From: Chlamydiota bacterium | GTDB lineage: Bacteria > Chlamydiota > Chlamydiia > Chlamydiales > JAJFMK01 | Reading direction: 5' to 3' | Length of the DNA stretch: 25,762 bases | Assembly: GCA_021772215.1 (NCBI GenBank) | Contig: JAJFMK010000180.1 | Span: 1 to 25,762 of the forward strand | In this document: in pieces, positions 23,691 through 25,762 of the stretch | Position numbering within the stretch: the stretch's first letter is position 1 | Layout of the letters: every line of letters starts with the position of its first letter | Notes under the pieces: generated by a model | Database searches by the model: none | What the model saw: only the letters and a program-made list of their open reading frames with translations | What the model was told of the DNA's origin: nothing | Position numbers and translations under genes: made by a program

Positions 23691-23719
23691 TTGATTGTTT
23701 TATCACTATTTTTTATAAT
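23691..23719 (+). promoter_or_regulatory. Sigma70-type promoter of the Myb-like gene
   Basis: TTGATT (23691-23696) and a perfect TATAAT (23714-23719) with a 17-base spacer form the best promoter in the window by eye. Transcription would start near 23726, leaving a leader of about 24 bases with AAAGGA (23738-23743) as ribosome site for the ATG at 23750. The rest of the 23544-23749 gap is AT-rich without a gene. Confidence 0.65.
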
Positions 23720-23749
23720 TCAGGCCCCAAAAAAATAAAAGGAAGTTTT

Positions 23750-25762
23750 ATGAGTTGCACATCTAAGATCACTGGAAAGGAGAACACCCCTGAACTGGGC
23801 GGATCCCAGCACTCTTTAGGTGATCGAGGTAGGCCGCCCAATTTAGCCAGTAGAGTAGCTCAAATATTTCCTCAGTCATGCGCTCAACAAGCTGAGGGAG
23901 ACTTGAGTGGTGAAGATAATAGGCAGGTGGGCAAATTAGTCGTTTTTTCTATGGGGCCAAAACCACCAATAAATAAAGATGATCAAGTTGCTGTTGAAGC
24001 ATTAATGTCTCTCCTCCTTCAGGGTAAAGACTCTCCTTCTGTTAGCCAAGAGCCTAAATCTCGTATTCAAAAACCTTGGACCCGTGATGAAGAGATAAAA
24101 CTTCTAGAGTTATCTAAGACTCTGGAGGGAACCGGTTGGGCGCGTTTTCAGCCCCATTTTCCTGGTCGATCTGTAAATTGCATCAGGGTAAAGCATTGGC
24201 ATCTGGTTGGGCCAAAGCCTGCAAACAATCCAGAAGATGGAGCTAAACCACCTTCTGTTCATCGGGCTTGGGACCTTGATCGAATCGAGAAATTATTCCA
24301 AATTGTCATAGACACTCGTGATAAGTGGAAATTTCCTCTCGGTTCAGTGGATTTTAGTAGCATCGGTGTCCAAATGAATTCTGCTAAAAATAGGTATACA
24401 GAACTGATGAAGAGGGCAGAGAAAAATTCTCACAATTGGGGTGAATACAACGTCGAACAGCTGCGAGGACTTGTATTGGTAAAAGGCAGTGATTGGAAGG
24501 CGATCAGTGGTGAGTTAGCGCCGCTGAAAAATGGTCAAGTTCCAACTGCGCTAGATGCTCTTTTACAGAGCCAACTTCTGAAGGTATTTCCCTCTTTTTT
24601 GGAAAGCAGTGGGCCTCCTCAAGTAGCTTTAAACCCTTCAGCAGTCGCTGCCAAGGCGCCTTTAGCGGAGGGTGCGGACCAAGTGGCTGAGCCCCCTCAC
24701 AGAAGCAGTAGCTGGACCTTAAAGAGAGTTGAAGAGCTCTTAGCTTTGATTGAGAAAAATAGCAGTAGCGAATTGTTTTCGTGGACAGAGGTAGATTTTT
24801 CTTCCTTAAAAATTCAAATGGAATCTGCAAGGGAAAAATATTATCAATTGATAAAACAGGCTAGGAAAGATTCTAAGAATTGGAGTGAGGAAAATACGAG
24901 AAAGCTTTCAGAACTTACTTCAACTGGTTCGACTAATTGGAGGGAAATTGCTCAAGAAGTAGGTCCTTTGAACAACGGTCACTCTCCATCTACGCAAGAT
25001 GCTCTTTTGCAGAATCATCTACTTAAAAAACTTACCTATAAAAAAGATCAAATATGGACTGAAGAGGAGTTAAGTTCTCTTCGTGAAATGGCACTGCGGA
25101 TTCAAGAAGAGGGAGGTAGAGTGAACAAAGAGGATCTTGAAAAACTTTTCCCCAATCGAAGTTTTAAATCCTGTTTGTCCAAGTTGTACAAGCTAGGTTA
25201 CCGATGTTCTAGCCTTTCAGGAATTGTGGATCATGTAGCTGAGCCCCCTCACAGAAACTGCGGCTGGACCTTAAGGAGAGTTGAAAAGCTCTTAGCTTTG
25301 ATTGAGCAAAATAGCAGTAGTGGCTTGTTTCAGTGGGCAAAGGTAGATTTTTCTTCCTTAGACATTCAAATGGTTACTGCAAGGGACAAATATTATCAAT
25401 TGATAAAACAGGCTAGGGAAGATTCTAAGAATTGGAGTGATGAAAATAAGAAAAAGCTTTTAGAACTTACTTCAACTGGTTTGACTAATTGGAGGGAAAT
25501 TGCTCAAAGAGTAGGTCCATTGAAAAATGGTTACTCTCCAGCTGCGCAGGATGCTCTTTTGCAGAATCATCTACTTAAAGAACTTACCTATAAAAAAGAT
25601 CAAATATGGACTGAAGAGGAGTTAAGTTCTCTTCGTAAGATTGTGCAGCGCAGTCAAAAAGGGGGAAGTTTCGTAACAAAGGAGGAGCTTGAGAAACTTT
25701 TCCCCAATCGAAGTTTTAAATCCTGTTTGTCCAAGTTGTACAATCTAGGTTACAAAGGTCGT
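23750..25762 (+). CDS. Myb/SANT-like multi-repeat protein (3' end outside window)
   Basis: An open frame of 671 codons without a stop, running off the window. Residues 110-150 form a Myb/SANT module with textbook tryptophan spacing: W110-x19-W130-x19-W150 in WTRDEEIKLLELSKTLEG, then GWARFQPHFPGRSVNCIRVKHW. Then come three related units beginning at W174, W322 and W506. Each has a VDFSS...REKYYQLIKQA helix pair and a second Myb-like segment (NWSEENTRKLSELTS...TNWREIA). The later two add a third (IWTEEELSSLREMALR...LFPNRSFKSCLSKLY). The first 100 residues are polar and Pro/Gly/Ser-rich, consistent with a flexible secretion-type N-terminus; there is no Sec signal. Myb/SANT folds bind DNA or histone tails in eukaryotes, so this is a candidate nucleus-targeted effector. 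A chlamydial DNA-binding regulator is the alternative. It has its own strong promoter. Confidence 0.8.
   Translation, partial: MSCTSKITGKENTPELGGSQHSLGDRGRPPNLASRVAQIFPQSCAQQAEGDLSGEDNRQVGKLVVFSMGPKPPINKDDQVAVEALMSLLLQGKDSPSVSQEPKSRIQKPWTRDEEIKLLELSKTLEGTGWARFQPHFPGRSVNCIRVKHWHLVGPKPANNPEDGAKPPSVHRAWDLDRIEKLFQIVIDTRDKWKFPLGSVDFSSIGVQMNSAKNRYTELMKRAEKNSHNWGEYNVEQLRGLVLVKGSDWKAISGELAPLKNGQVPTALDALLQSQLLKVFPSFLESSGPPQVALNPSAVAAKAPLAEGADQVAEPPHRSSSWTLKRVEELLALIEKNSSSELFSWTEVDFSSLKIQMESAREKYYQLIKQARKDSKNWSEENTRKLSELTSTGSTNWREIAQEVGPLNNGHSPSTQDALLQNHLLKKLTYKKDQIWTEEELSSLREMALRIQEEGGRVNKEDLEKLFPNRSFKSCLSKLYKLGYRCSSLSGIVDHVAEPPHRNCGWTLRRVEKLLALIEQNSSSGLFQWAKVDFSSLDIQMVTARDKYYQLIKQAREDSKNWSDENKKKLLELTSTGLTNWREIAQRVGPLKNGYSPAAQDALLQNHLLKELTYKKDQIWTEEELSSLRKIVQRSQKGGSFVTKEELEKLFPNRSFKSCLSKLYNLGYKGR
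24686..25762 (+). repeat. 552-bp direct repeat inside the Myb-like gene
   Basis: The stretch from 24686 recurs from 25238 with a spacing of 552 bases (184 codons). Long blocks are identical, for example GATCAAATATGGACTGAAGA and TTAGAACTTACTTCAACTGG-type segments. The second copy runs to the window edge. A more diverged, shorter unit precedes them from about 24269. The low divergence between the last two copies points to recent duplication. Confidence 0.85.

Noticed and set aside
24504..24830. Minus-strand open frame within the Myb-like gene
   Set aside because: It is antisense to the 671-codon open frame with repeated domains; no motif and no ribosome site.

Overview
The window looks like a chromosomal segment of an amoeba-associated Chlamydiota bacterium (Parachlamydiales; Waddlia/Criblamydia-like). 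This is an inference from gene content. The PBP2 is about 1000 residues with a long internal insert, as in chlamydiae. One C-terminal domain (8979-9872) matches, from memory, a family recurring in chlamydial genomes. Eukaryotic-type domains (ankyrin, LRR, Myb/SANT, OTU-like) sit among housekeeping genes. No rRNA, tRNA or CRISPR array was seen.

Layout. 1-1392: end of sufD and sufS (Fe-S assembly), joined by a one-base TGATG overlap. 1412-4597 (minus): a 1061-residue protein with an OTU-like N-terminus, a PD-(D/E)XK-like segment, a STAND/NACHT-type NTPase and ankyrin repeats. 4712-7707: trkA-trkH potassium uptake operon, also overlapping by one base. 7708-8081: a gene-free stretch holding a 165-bp inverted-repeat element that resembles a MITE. 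8082-9872: a TIR-domain gene and a TPR/chlamydial-domain gene in the same frame, separated only by a TAA stop, so probably one broken gene. 9977-10273 (minus): an orphan XRE antitoxin-like regulator with a 21-bp palindrome upstream. 10355-13366: PBP2. 13435-15004: an XRE-ImmA/IrrE metalloprotease gene overlapping a PIN-domain gene (toxin-antitoxin-like), with a 9-bp inverted repeat around the promoter and a 33-bp tandem repeat that starts inside the PIN gene's 3' end. 15136-16491: an AAA/DUF4143-type ATPase. 16558-18237: three small unrecognised proteins, two of them hydrophobic and Inc-like. 18478-20289 (minus): an LRR protein of the IpaH/YopM repeat type. 20486-23543: a P3A-type H+-ATPase gene overlapping a HAD phosphatase gene. 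23750-window end: a long open gene, cut by the window edge, with Myb/SANT-like domains and a 552-bp internal duplication.

How it fits together. The core genes serve envelope and ion physiology: Fe-S assembly, K+ uptake, a proton pump and a septal/elongation transpeptidase. The accessory genes between them fall into two overlapping groups. The immune-type proteins are the STAND NTPase with a nuclease-like segment, the TIR protein, XRE-ImmA/PIN, the orphan XRE and the AAA ATPase. The host-interaction candidates are the ankyrin/OTU-like protein, the LRR protein, the Inc-like pair and the Myb protein. The most unusual objects are the OTU-like/nuclease-like/STAND/ankyrin protein, whose OTU lacks its catalytic cysteine; the TIR gene split by an in-frame stop; and the bacterial protein with canonical Myb tryptophan spacing.
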